Made by a program: the position numbers and the translations under genes. The notes under the pieces were generated by a model. The model saw only the letters and a program-made list of their open reading frames with translations. It was not told the DNA's origin and made no database searches. Positions 22,092-34,469 of a DNA stretch of 64,000 bases are shown piece by piece. Origin of the DNA: Hordeum vulgare subsp. vulgare (lineage: Eukaryota > Streptophyta > Magnoliopsida > Poales > Poaceae). The DNA is taken from assembly GCF_904849725.1 (NCBI RefSeq), contig NC_058519.1, forward strand, positions 541,330,316 through 541,394,315. The letters are read 5' to 3'. The stretch's first letter is position 1. The number at the start of each line of letters is the position of its first letter.

Positions 22092-23781
22092 TATGATATT
22101 AGTCATTAGTTTATTACAGTATGATCAAACATTCATGTGCGCAGGGCTATGGGCTGCTCGCCCTACAAGCATACCTACCCTCGCTCCATCCCGCGCCTTG
22201 CAACATTGAAGCAGACCTAAGCAGGTGCAAGGAGGTCCATGGCCGGAACGCCACCTTGTTGTACGCAGCCTTGTACATCAGTGCATTTGGCGATGGCTGT
22301 ATACGTACATGCATGCCATCCCTGGGAGCAGACCAGTTTGACCGTCAAGATCCTACCGAGTCCCGCCAGCAGTCCAGCTTCTTCAACTGGTACACCTTCG
22401 GGATCTCCCTTGGAGGCTTTATCGGGTTGATCCTCATAGTGTGGCTCGAGAACTACAAGGGGTGGGACATCGGGCTTGGGGCGTGCGCCATCCTGGTTCT
22501 GTTTGGGTTGCTCCTTGTTGCTGCCGGCCTGCCTTTCTACCGCAACCAGGTGCCGGAAGGAAGCCCTCTTACTCGGATACTGCAGGTTGTGCTCTCTCTT
22601 GGCTTAAAATTGGGTACATAAGGTACATTCAATTATCAAGAAATGCCTTCAGAATATCATTTAACTGAAAATTTTCCTTCCAGGTTCTTGTGGTTGCATT
22701 AAGGAACAGGAATCTTGAACTTCCAGAGAAGCTGGAAGAAGCAGAGGAGTGCCGTACTGGGACTGGGACAGGGTCTGCTCAAGTAGTCCCTCAAAGGAAA
22801 AGCCTGAAGTAATATTCGGTGAAATAACACCATTTTCTGAGCATATACTTCTCATAGTGTGTTAGTTGTATTCCCTATTAGAAACTTTTCCATTGATTTG
22901 GACAGGTTCCTCGACAAAGCTTACATCCACCACGGAAAGATGGGGATTGGTCAGTTTGCAGCGTGACGAAGGTGGAGGAGACGAAGATCGTGCTCCGCGT
23001 GCTCCCTCTCTTCTTCAGCTCCATGGTCGCATACGTATCGAACACGATCGTCTTCACGTTCACCGTGCAGCAAGGTGGCATGACCAACACAAGTCTGGGC
23101 AAGATCCACGTCTCCCCGGCGACGCTCTTCATCATCCCCACCACATTCCAGCTGATAATGCTCGCCGTCTACGGCCAGTTCGTCGTGCCGTTCCTGCGAA
23201 AGCGCACGGGCTACGTCGGCGGCATCACCCATCTGCAGCGCATCGCCATAGGCTTCGCCTCCATGATACTCGCCGCGGCCATCGCGGCGGTCGTCGAGAG
23301 AAAAAGGAAGGAGGCTGTAGTGCAGATGTCCCTGTTCTGGCTCGCGCCTCAGTTCTTCCTGCTTGGGGTGGCAGACGTGACGTCGTTCACCGGACTCCTG
23401 GAGTTCTTCAACAGCGAGGCGCCACGGGGCATGAAGTCGATCGCCACGGCGTTGTTCTGGTGCGAGCTCGGGCTCGCGTCCTTGATGGCCACGTTCCTGG
23501 TGGAAATCGTGAACAGGGCCACCAGGCACGGGCAGCGGGGAGGCTGGCTCGAGGGCAAGAGCTTGAACAACAGCCGTCTTGACCTGTTCTACTGGGTTGT
23601 GGCTGTTGTCGGGCTGCTTGGTTTCTTGAACTACATTTACTGGGCCAAGAAGTATGTATACCAGCACAATCCACGCATCGCTGAGCCATCGGTTGACGAG
23701 GATTCACCTTGAAATTTGGAATTCACCATGCAATAGATTAAGGATAACTTCGGTACACTCTACACCTCCTTTAGAAAGTTT

Positions 23782-24710
23782 ACTAGCAAAAGGACCCATG
23801 CGTTGCAACGGGAGAAAAATAATTATAATCTCCAATGGTGCTGATCATATTATGTCTTTAAAATTTTAGAACATTTCTGGAAATGCATGAACATTTTTTG
23901 AATTAGCAAACATTTTTTTCAATTGCACTCAAAAAATAACACACAAACTTTTTTTCAAAATCCTGGACTTTTATTGTTTTCACCAACATTGTTCTCAAAA
24001 TTATGAACATTTTTTGGAATATGCGAATATTTTTACAAAAATCCTGAGCGTTTTTTGAATCCACAAACATTTTATTTTTTCTTCAAACTTTTATTTCAAA
24101 ATTCCCAGTTTTATAAATTGCAAAAGTTTTTCGAAGTTCTAAATTATTTAAACCAAAAAATCGAACAGAAAAATGAAAATAAAAAACGAGACTAAAAACA
24201 GAGGCACGAACTGTTTTTAAGATTTTTACACGGACTTTTGTTTAAAATCGTTGACTTTTTTATTTTATAGACATTTTATCAAAGTTTAAACATTTTTTTA
24301 TATGCAAACATTTTTCAAAACTCCTGAGTAGTTTTTGAATTCTCAAAAAAAATATGTTTTTTTGAATATTTTATTTTGAAATTCTCAGTTTCTTAAAATT
24401 AAGAAAAGTTGTTTGAAGTTCTAAATTATTTAAAGTAGAAAAACAAAATGGAACTGAAAATAAAAATAAAAAAAATAAACTAAAAAAACAGGCGTCCACG
24501 CATGGGCCGGCCCAAACAGGTGTGTTGCATCTTTTTCCAATGCCAACACCGTAATATAGGAGGTGCCTACATGGGCCGGCCCAGTCCGGATATTTTCATG
24601 TTTGAAACGTTTTTTATGACTTATAGGTGACATTGATGGGTAATTTTAGTCAACTTTAAGGCAATTTGGATGACGTATGGAAGAAGCACTATTTGCTTTA
24701 TTAGTAGGTA
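23782..24710. repeat. AT-rich repeat downstream of the NPF gene
   Basis: It begins tttactagcaaaaggaccca, a sequence type common at the ends of grass repeats, and ends in a roughly inverted tgctttattagtaggta. The body repeats aacatttttt and gaattcacaaa blocks with no open frame. Probably a non-autonomous DNA transposon; the superfamily is unclear. Confidence 0.4.
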
Positions 24711-24714
24711 AAGA

Positions 24715-25062
24715 AGAGGGTGCTTGAATCCAAGGGACTTATTTTAGTCTGACTAAAAATAGTCTCTTTAAAAGGCTAAAGTTCCAAGCACCCGTGACTA
24801 AAGAGAGGCTAAAACTAGTCTTGAGACTAAATTTTTTTAGTCAGGGGTACCCCTACTAAAATGTGGATTAGTCCTCTCTCTCTTCATTTAACTCGTCTCC
24901 TTTAACACAGGCGAGTTCTGGATTGAAGGGTTTGGAGGATAATAAATGCTCATTAACTTAATTTTAGTCTCTTTAGTATTTGGATCCAAACATGAGTGAG
25001 GCTAGCAATTTTTAGTCCCACTACTTTTGATCATGAGACTAAAACGTATCCAAACATCCTCT
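24715..25062. mobile_element. MITE with long inverted ends (Tourist/PIF-like or hAT-like)
   Basis: The left end AGAGGGTGCTTGAATCC and the right end (complement AGAGGATGTTTGGATAC) are inverted, and the interior repeats tttagtc and gactaaa on both strands. No coding capacity. The target duplication is not clear, so the superfamily is left open. Confidence 0.65.
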
Positions 25063-26332
25063 AAGGTTTTCAATGCAAATCGACAGTTGAGTTTTGAACT
25101 TACCTTTGATGAAAGGGGACACTATGGTCTAAGACCATCTACAACTGCACCTAGCTGCACCTAGCTAACTCCGTCCGCCAAATGTCCACGGGGCGCACCA
25201 AGGCGCATCCTCGGATAGTGACAGGTTAGCACTCAAATGTTCGATGTCACAATCGAGTATCTCATTTGCAAATCATCAAATCCATACAATTACATGCAAT
25301 ATAAAATCTAGTATAAATCTACGCCGACGACCGTCCTTGTGGTTCCCACTGTATCCCAGTCCAGGCGGGCGTGAGACCCGTGAAGTGAAGGCCTGGTCGT
25401 TGGCAAGGTAAAGTAGGATATGGGACACAGACCATTCCACATGAGACACAATGGGATGTCGTCTCTCATGCTCTATTCTCCCTCATCGTAGCCTGCGGCC
25501 TAGACGTTGCCGGTAGAGATGAGGTTCATGATAGACGTGGATGCATCGGCCTGCGCGACGCCCCAACCCTTGGATTGCAGTACCAAGGGGCGGCATGCGA
25601 TTCTGCTTCTGCGGCCTTCGTCTCGAGGGCTGTCGCGGCCACATGCGCTATGCGCTTCGCACGGGGGGCACGTCTCGCGATATTCATGGATGGTTCTTGA
25701 GGCATGCCGACGTTGACGTCGATTCATATCTGATGGCATGGTGACGATGCACCAGCGAATGGATTGTCTCATACGCATTGGTCATGACTTTCGGCAAGGC
25801 CGCAGTCACACGACTCCAGCCACCAGCTTTGGTGGATCAAAGCGTCATTTGAGCGGGTGCAATGGATTCCTGCGGATCGAGTTTGACCGCGGCCGGCGCA
25901 CTCCCCCCGTGAGCGGCAGAGATCCAAAAGGACGATCATATCCTCCTCGACCCTGTATGGGACGAGGTCCCAGTCGATGGATCCGGAGATCTCAGAGTTG
26001 GATCCACTGCCCGCCATGCCGAATAAGGCCGGAGTTCGCCGGACATGAGCTCGGGGACGGAGGGGAGTGGAGTGGTTGGGATTTGGTATGGAGTGCGCAT
26101 AGGGGTGAATATATGGAGGGTCGGGATGGGCCAGAGTGGGTTGGATTTAACATGGTGGACGCGTCAGGGCGTCCCCATATCCACTCATATGGGTTCGATA
26201 CGGGGTTGCCGGTCACCCTAGACGTTTGGGTTGCGTTTGGGGCTAGTTGGGTGGCTTTTCTGTCTGCGCAGGCCGTGTGAACGTTTGGAGCGAAAATGAG
26301 GCGTCCGATTGTAGATTCTCTAAGGGCATCTC
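25063..26332. other. Probable non-autonomous class II element, interrupted by the BARE-like insertion
   Basis: The left part (25134, gaccatctacaactgcacc) and the right part (about 26308, gattgtagattctcta) form imperfect inverted ends. Between them lie GC-rich sequence and short frames, including a minus-strand one starting at 26017 (MAGSGSNSEISGSIDW) that I cannot assign. The BARE-like element was inserted at atctc (26328-26332); the other side resumes at 43513. Confidence 0.35.
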
Positions 26333-27689
26333 TGTTGGAAATATGCCCTAGAGGCAATAATAAATTAGTTATTATTATATTTCTTAGTTCATGATAATCG
26401 TTTATTATCCATGCTATAATTGTATTGATTGGAAACACAATACTTGTGTGGATACATAGACAAAACACTGTCCCTAGTAAGCCTCTAGTTGACTAGCTCG
26501 TTGATCAAAGATGGTCAAGGTTTCCTGGCCATGGGAAAGTGTTGTCACTTGATAATGGGATCACATCATTAGGAGAATCATGTGATGGACTAGACCCAAA
26601 CTAATAGACGTAGCATGTTGATCGTGTCATTTTGTTGCTACTGTTTTCTGCGTGTCAAGTATTTATTCCTATGACCATGAGATCATATAACTCACTGACA
26701 CCGGAGGAATGCTTTGTGTGTATCAAACGTCGCAACGTAACTGGGTGACTATAAAGATGCTCTACAGGTATCTCCGAAGGTGTTAGTTGAGTTAGTATGG
26801 ATCAAGACTGGGATTTGTCACTCCGTGTGAACGGAGAGGTATCTCGGGGCCCACTCGGTAATACAACATCACACACAAGCCTTGCAAGCAATGTAACTTA
26901 GTGTAAGTTGCGGGATCTTGTATTACGGAACGAGTAAAGAGACTTGCCAGTAAACGAGATTGAAATAGGTATACGGATACTGACGATCGAATCTCGGGCA
27001 AGTAACATACCGAAGGACAAAGGGAATGACATACGGGATTATATGAATCCTTGGCACTGAGGTTCAAACGATAAGATCTTCGTAGAATATGTAGGATCCA
27101 ATATGGGCATCCAGGTCCCGCTATTGGATATTGACCGAGGAGTCTCTCGGGTCATGTCTACATAGTTCTCGAACCCGCAGGATCTGCACACTTAAGGTTC
27201 GACGTTGTTTTATGCGTATTTGAGTTATATGGTTGGTTACCGAATGTTGTTCGGAGTCCCGGATGAGATCACGGACGTCACGAGGGTTTCCGGAATGGTC
27301 CGGAAACGAAGATTGATATATAGGATGACCTCATTTGGTTACCGGAAGGTTTTCGTGCATTACCGGAAAAGTTTCGGGCTCATCGGTAGTGTACCGGGAG
27401 TGCCGGGAGGGGTGCCGGGGACCATCGGGAGGGGTGTCACGCCCCAAGGGGTCTCATGGGCTATGGGAAGAGATAAACCAGCCCCTAGTGGGCTGGAATA
27501 AGTTCCCACTAAGGCCCATAAGGTTTGAGAAGGAAAAAACACAAGGTGGAAAGAGTTTCCAAGTGGGAAGGTGGAATCCTACTCCAAGTAGGATTGGAGT
27601 AGGACTCCTCCACCTCCAATTTCGGCCAACCCTTGAGGGTTTGAGGCTGCCTCTTCCCTCCCCCTCCCTCCTATATATACTGAGGTATT
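26333..27689 (+). repeat. 5' LTR of the outer BARE-like element, left part
   Basis: It starts TGTTGGAAATATGCCC and breaks off after gtatt, 10 bp downstream of the TATA box TATATATA (27672-27679). The remainder resumes at 36287. Confidence 0.93.
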
Positions 27690-29501
27690 TGTTGGAAATA
27701 TGCCCTAGAGGCAATAATAAATTAGTTATTATTATATTTCTTAGTTCATGATAATCGTTTATTATCCATGCTATAATTGTATTGATTGGAAACACAATAC
27801 TTGTGTGGATACATAGACAAAACACTGTCCCTAGTAAGCCTCTAGTTGACTAGCTCGTTGATCAAAGATGGTCAAGGTTTCCTGGCCATAGGCAAGTGTT
27901 GTCACTTGATAACGGGATCACATCATTAGGAGAATCATGTGATGGACTAGACCCAAACTAATAGACGTAGCATGTTGATCGTGTCATTTTGTTGCTACTG
28001 TTTTCTGCGTGTCAAGTATTTATTCCTATGACCATGAGATCATATAACTCACTGACACCGGAGGAATGCTTTGTGTGTATCAAACGTCGCAACGTAACTG
28101 GGTGACTATAAAGATGCTCTACAGGTATCTCCGAAGGTGTTAGTTGAGTTAGTATGGATCAAGACTGGGATTTGTCACTCCGTGTGAACGGAGAGGTATC
28201 TCGGGGCCCACTCGGTAATACAACATCACACACAAGCCTTGCAAGCAATATAACTTAGTGTAAGTTGCGGGATCTTGTATTACGGAACGAGTAAAGAGAC
28301 TTGCCAGTAAACAAGATTGAAATAGGTATACGGATACTGACGATCGAATCTCGGGCAAGTAACATACCGAAGGACAAAGGGAATGACATACGGGATTATA
28401 TGAATCCTTGGCACTGAGGTTCAAACGATAAGATCTTCGTAGAATATGTAGGATCCAATATGGGCATCCAGGTCCCGCTATTGGATATTGACCGAGGAGT
28501 CTCTCGGGTCATGTCTACATAGTTCTCGAACCCGCAGGGTCTGCACACTTAAGGTTCGACGTTGTTTTATGCGTATTTGAGTTATATGGTTGGTTACCGA
28601 ATGTTGTTCGGAGTCCCGGATGAGATCACGGACGTCACGAGGGTTTCCGGAATGGTCCGGAAACGAAGATTGATATATAGGATGACCTCATTTGGTTACC
28701 GGAAGGTTTTCGTGCATTACCGGAAAAGTTTCGGGCTCATCGGTAGTGTACCGGGAGTGCCGGGAGGGGTGCCGGGGACCATCGGGAGGGGTGTCACGCC
28801 CCAAGGGGTCTCATGGGCTATGGGAAGAGATAAACCAGCCCCTAGTGGGCTGGAATAAGTTCCCACTAAGGCCCATAAGGTTTGAGAAGGAAAAAAACGC
28901 AAGGTGGAAAGAGTTTCCAAGTGGGAAGGCGGAATCCTACTCCAAGTAGGATTGGAGTAGGACTCCTCCACCTCCAATTTCGGCCAAACCTTTAGGTTTT
29001 GAGGCTGCCTCCTCCCCTCCCTCCCACCTATATATACGGAGGTTTTAGGGCTGATTTGAGACGACTTTCTCACGGCTGCCCGACCACATACCTCCATAGT
29101 TTTTCCTCTAGATCGCGTTTCTGCGGAGCTCGGGCGGAGCCCTGCTGAGACAAGATCATCACCAACCTCCGGAGCGCCGTCACGCTGCCGGAGAACTCTT
29201 CTACCTCTCCGTCTCTCTTGCTGGATCAAGAAGGCCGAGATCATCGTCGAGTTGTACGTGTGCTGAACGCGGAGGTGCCGTCCGTTCGGTACTAGATCGT
29301 GGGACTGATCACGGGATTGTTCGCGGGGCGGATCGAGGGACGTGAGGACGTTCCACTACATCAACCGCGTTCTCTAACGCTTCTGCTGTACGATCTACGA
29401 GGGTACGTAGATCACTCATCCCCTCTCGTAGATGGACATCACCATGATAGGTCTTCGTGCGCGTAGGAAAATTTTTGTTTCCCATGCGACGTTCCCCAAC
29501 A
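27690..29501 (+). repeat. 5' LTR of the inner BARE-like element
   Basis: TGTTGGAAAT to CCCCAACA, 1812 bp, with the TATA box TATATATA at 29029-29036. Confidence 0.94.
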
Positions 29502-29502
29502 G

Positions 29503-29518
29503 TGGCATCAGAGCTAGG
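29503..29518 (+). other. Primer binding site, inner BARE-like element
   Basis: TGGCATCAGAGCTAGG resembles the initiator tRNA-Met site used by BARE elements, with C in place of the usual T at position 4. Confidence 0.75.
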
Positions 29519-32500
29519 TTCATGCGTAGATGTCTTCTCGAGGAGAACACAAAAGTTTTTGTGGGCGGTGATGTGCGTTTTGCTGCCCTCCTTAGTCTTT
29601 TCTTGATTCCGCGGTATTGTTGGATTGAAGCGGCTTGGACCGACATTACTCGTACGCTTACGAGAGACTGGTTTCATCGTTACGAGTAACCCCCTTTGCT
29701 CAAAGATGACTGGCAAGTGACGGTTTCTCCAACTTTAGTTGAATCGGATTTGACCGAGGAGGTCCTTGGATGAGGTTAAATAGCAACTCATATATCTCCG
29801 TTGTGGTGTTTGCGTAAGTAAGATGCGATCCTACTAGATACCCTTGGTCACCACGTAAAACATGCAACAACAAAATTAGAGGACGTCTAACTTGTTTTTG
29901 CAGGGTATGATTGTGATGTGATATGGCCAACGATGTGATGTGATATATTGGATGTATGAGATGATCATGTTGTAATAGAAATATCGACTTGCACGTCGAT
30001 GGTACGGCAACCGGCAGGAGCCATAGGGTTGTCTTTATACTAACATATGTGCTTGCAGATGCGTTTACTATTTTGCTAGGATGTAGCTTTAGTAGTAATA
30101 GCATAAGTAGCACGACAACCCCGATGGCAACACGTTGATGGATGATCATGGTGTGGCGCCGGTGACAAGAAGATCGTGCCGGTGCTTTGGTGATGGAGAT
30201 CAAGAAGCACGTGATGATGGCCATATCATGTCACTTATGAATTGCATGTGATGTTAATCCTTTTATGCACCTTGTTTTGCTTAGAACGACGGTAGCATTA
30301 TGAGGTGATCTCTCACTAAAATTTCAAGACGAAATTGTGTTCTCCGCGACTGTGCACCGTTGCGACAGTTCTTCGTTTCGAGACACCACATGATGATCGG
30401 GTGTGATAGACTCAACGTTCACATACAACGGGTGCAAAACAGTTGCACACGCAGAACACTCGGGTTAAGCTTGACGAGCCTAGCATGTGCAGACATGGCC
30501 TCGGAACACGTGAGACCGAAAGGTCGAGCATGAATCGTGTAGTTTATATGATTAGCATAGGGATGCTTACCACTGAAACTATTCTCGACTCACGTGATGA
30601 TCGGACTTGAGATAGTGGATTTGGATCATGTACCACTCAAATGACTAGAGAGATGTACTTTTTGAGTGGGAGTTCTTAAGTAATATGATTAATTGAACTA
30701 ATTGTCATGAACATAGTCTAATGGTCTTTGCGAATTACGATGTAGCTTGCGCTATAGCTCTACTGTTTTTTTATGTTCCTAGAGAAAATTTAGTTGAAAA
30801 TTGATAGTAGCAACCTTTGCAGACTAAGTCTGTAAAACCGAGGATTGTCCTCGTTGCTGCGCAGAAGGCTTATGTCCTTAATGCACCACTCGGTGTGCTG
30901 CACCTCGAGCGTCGTCTGTGGATGCTGTGAACATCCGACATACACGTTTCTGATGACTACACGATAGTTCAGTGCAAAGTACTTAATGGCTTAGAAGCAA
31001 GGCACCGAAAACGTTTTAAAACGTCACGGAACATAAGTGATGTTCTAAAGAGATGAAATTGTGATTTCATGCTTGTGCCCTTGTTAAGAGGTACGAGACC
31101 TCCAACAAGATTCTTTGACCACAAAGTAAAGGAGAAAAGCTCAATCGTTGAGCGTGTGCTCAAATTATCTGAGTACGACAATCACTCGAATCGAGTGGGA
31201 GCTAATCTTCCAGATGAGATAGTGATGGTTCTCCAAAATCACTGCCACCAAGCTTTGAGAGCTTCGTGATGAACTATAACATATCAAGGATAGATACAAT
31301 GATCCTTGAGCGATTCGCGACGTTTGACACTGCGAAAGTAGAAATCAAGAAGGAGCATCAATAGTTGATGGTTTGAAAAACCACTAAGTTTCAAGAAAGG
31401 GGAGGGCTAGAAGGGATACTTCGTGAAACGGCAAAACAGTTGCTGCGCTAATGAAGAGACCCAAGATTGAACCCAAACCCGAGACTAAGTGCTTCTGTAA
31501 TAAGGGGAACAGTCACTGAGGCGGAGCAACTCTAGATACTTGGGAGATAAGAAGGCTGGCAGAAGTCGAGAGAAGTATATTTGATATACATAATGTTGAT
31601 GTGTACTTTACTAGTACTCCTAGTAGCACGAGGGTATTGGATACCGGTTCGGTTGCTAAGTGATTAGTAACGCGAAATGAAAGCTACGGCATAAGCGGAG
31701 ACTAGCTAAAGGCGAGGTGACGATACGTGTTGGAAGTGTTTCCAAGGTTGATATGATCAAACGTCACACGCCCCCTCTACCATCGGGATTGGTGTTGAAC
31801 CTAAATAATTGTTATTTGGTGCTTGCGTTAAGCATGAACATGATTGGATCGTGTTTATTGCAATACGATCATTCATTCAAAGAGAATAATGGTTACTCTA
31901 TTTGCTTGAATAATCACCTTCAATGGTTTATTGAATCTCGATTGTAGTGTTACACATTGGTGCCAAAAGATACGAGTTAAATGATGATAGTACCACTTAC
32001 TTGTGGCACTGCCGCTTGAGTCATGTTAGTATATAAATTGCATGAAGAGGCTCCATGCTGATGGATCTTTACTCACCTGATTTCGAATCACTAGTGACAT
32101 GCAAATCATACCACATGAGCAAGGCCTTGTTTTCATTGAGATGAAACAAGATAGTAACTTGTTGGAAGTGATACATTTTGATGTATGCAGTCCAGTGAGT
32201 GCTGAGGCACGCAGTGGATATCATTATGTTCTTACTTCACTGACGACTTGAGTAGATACAGGAGTATTTACTTAATGAATCACAAGTCTGAAATATTGAA
32301 AAGTTCAATTCTGTTTCAGAGTGAAGTTCGTCGTAACAAGAGGATAAACTGTCTACGATATGATCATAGAAATGAATATCTGAGTTGCGAGTTTTTGGTA
32401 CACAGTTAAGACAATGTGGAAATTGTTTCAGAGTTCGTGCCACCTGGAACATCATGGTGTGATGATGTGTCTGAACGTCATAGCCACGCACTATTTAGTA

Positions 32501-34458
32501 TGGTGTATGCTGTGATGTCTCTTATCGAATTACCACTATCGTTTATGGGTTATGCATTAGAGACAACCACATTCACTTTAAATAGGGCACCGCGTATTTC
32601 CGTTGAGATGACACAGTATAGACTGAGGTTTAGAGAAATCTAAACTGTCGTTTCTTGAAAGTTTGGGGCTTCGAAACTTATGTGAAAAAGTTTCAGTCTG
32701 ATAAGCTCGAACCCAAAGCGGATAAATGCATCTTCATAGGATATCCAAAACAGTTGGGTACATCTCCTATCTCAGATCCAAAAGCAAAGTGTTTGCTTGT
32801 AGAAACGGATCCTTTCTCGAGAAAAGGTTTCTCTCGAAAGAATTGAGTGGGAGGGTAGTAGAACTTGATGAGGTTATTAAAACCATCACTTCAACCAGTG
32901 TGTAGCAGGGCATAGGAAGTTGTTCCTGTGGCGCCTACACTAATTGAAGTGGAAGCTGATGATGGTGATCATTGAGCTTCGAATCAAGTTACTACAAACC
33001 TCGTAGGTCGACAAGGTCGCGTATTGCTGCAGAGTAGTACGGTAACCCTGTCTTGGAGGTCATGTTGTTGAGCAACAGTGAACCTACGAGTTATGGAGAA
33101 AGCGATGGTGGGCCCAGATTCCGACAAATGGCTGGAAGCCATGAAATCCGAGAGAGGATCCATGTGTGAAAACAAAGTGTAGACTTTGGTAGAACTACTT
33201 GATGGTCATGGGACTATTGGGTAAAATGGATCTTTAAAAGAAGACAGACGATGATGGTGATAAGTCACTATTAAGAAAAGCTCGACTTGTCGCAAAGATG
33301 TTTTCGACAAGATCAAACAGTTGACTATGATGAGTCTTTCTCACTCGTAGCGATGCTAAAGGTCTGTTAGAATTGTGTTAGTAGTTGCTGCATTATTTAT
33401 GAAATATTGCACGTAGGATGTCAAAACGTTGTTTCCTCGACGGTTTCCTTGAGCAAACATTGTATGTGATACAACCAGAAGGTTTTTTCGATCCTAAAGA
33501 TACTAGCAAGTATGCAAGCTCCAGTGATCCTTCAATGGACTGGTGCAAGCATCTCGGAGTTGGAATAAGCACTTTGATGAGATGATCAAAGATTTTGGGT
33601 GTGTACAAGGTTTATGAGAAACTTGTATTTCCAAAGAAATGAGTGGGAGCACTATAGAATTTCTGATAGGTATATGTGGTTGACATATTGTGGATCAGAA
33701 GTAATGTAGAATTTCTGTAAAGCATACAAGGTTGTTTGAAAGAAGTTTTCAAAGGAGTACCTGGATTACGCTACTTGAACGTTGAGCATCAAAGATCTAT
33801 GGAGATAGATCGAAAGCGCTTAATAGAAGTTTCAACAAGATGCATGCCTTGACAAGTTTTTTGAAAGAGTTCAAAATAGACCAGCAAAGAAGGAGTTCTT
33901 GGTTGCGTTGTGAGGTGTGAATTTGAGTAAGACTCAAAACCCGACCACGGCAGAATAAAGAGAATAGACGAAGGTCGTCTTCTATGCCTTAGCCATAGAA
34001 TCTAAAGTATGCCATGCTGTGTACCGCACCTGATGTGTGCCTTGACTCAAAGTCTGTTGAGGGTACAGAGAGTGATCCATGATTGAATCACTAGCAGCGG
34101 TCAAAATTTATCCTTAGTAACAAATGGACTAAGGAATTTTTCTCGATTATGGAGGTGGTTAAAGAGTTCGTCGTAAAGGGTTACGTCGATGCAAGCTTTG
34201 ACACTAATCTGAATAACTATGAGTAGTGAAACGGATTCATATAGTAGAGTGGATATTTGGAGCATTTCCGAATAGCACGTAGTAGCAGCATCTATAAGAT
34301 GACATAAAGATTTGTAAAGAACGCACGGATCTGAAATTTTCAGAACCGTTGACTAAAACCTCTCTCACAAGCAAGACATGATCAGACCCCATAACTATAT
34401 GGGTGTTGGATTCGTTGGAATCACATGGTGATGTGAACTAGATTATTGACTCTAGTGC
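29519..34458 (+). pseudogene. Eroded gag-pol of the inner BARE-like element
   Basis: The length is near that of a full BARE internal region, but no long frame remains. Scattered relics are readable: a gag piece at 31069-31269 (KEKSSIVERVLKLSEYDN), the integrase C-terminal piece at 32655-32846 (KVWGFETYVKKF, KLEPKADKCIFIGYPK), RT-derived text near 33240-33480, and the RNase H end near 33960-34340. The frameshift after IGYPK and the stop after GFSRKN also occur in the outer element, so they predate both insertions. The region from 29519 to about 30780 is leader sequence with no gene. Confidence 0.78.
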
Positions 34459-34469
34459 AAGTGGGAGAC
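34459..34469 (+). other. Polypurine tract, inner BARE-like element
   Basis: AAGTGGGAGAC directly before the 3' LTR. Confidence 0.75.

Larger units (their letters stand above)
19850..23712 (+). pseudogene. NRT1/PTR family (NPF) membrane transporter, one apparent frameshift
   Basis: Five exons with GT-AG introns: 19850-19937, 20064-20281, 22145-22585, 22684-22808, 22906-23712, about 560 residues in all. NPF/POT proteins are 12-helix proton-coupled carriers of nitrate, peptides, hormones and other solutes. Diagnostic parts are VDWRGNPIDREVHGGVRAAW at the N-terminus, LSDSY near the end of exon 2, MPSLGADQFDRQDPTESRQQ and SSFFNWYTFGISLGG in exon 3, and SLFWLAPQFFLLGVADVTSF in exon 5. The ExxER motif usual in helix 1 is not seen. 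I would place it near NPF4 without certainty. In exon 5 one A appears missing at about 22936-22939, leading to a TGA at 22964-22966; downstream the sequence stays open and conserved to the stop at 23710. This is either a recent loss or a homopolymer sequencing error. Confidence 0.85.

Noticed and set aside
22866..23582. Long alternative frames on both strands over NPF exon 5
   Set aside because: GC-rich third positions of the true exon leave other frames open; the conserved transporter text is in one frame only.
25738..26280. A 180-codon plus-strand open frame
   Set aside because: Composition is odd, no domain is recognisable, and it lies in a GC-rich repeat-like segment with overlapping frames on the other strand; probably chance.
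28717..29244. A 175-codon minus-strand open frame in the BARE-like LTR, repeated at the other LTRs
   Set aside because: It recurs only because the LTR recurs, is broken differently in each copy, and lies antisense to the promoter region; no protein family resemblance.
29700..30224. A 174-codon minus-strand frame in the BARE-like leader, also at 36943-37467
   Set aside because: Antisense to an untranslated leader, low complexity in places, and duplicated only through the element.
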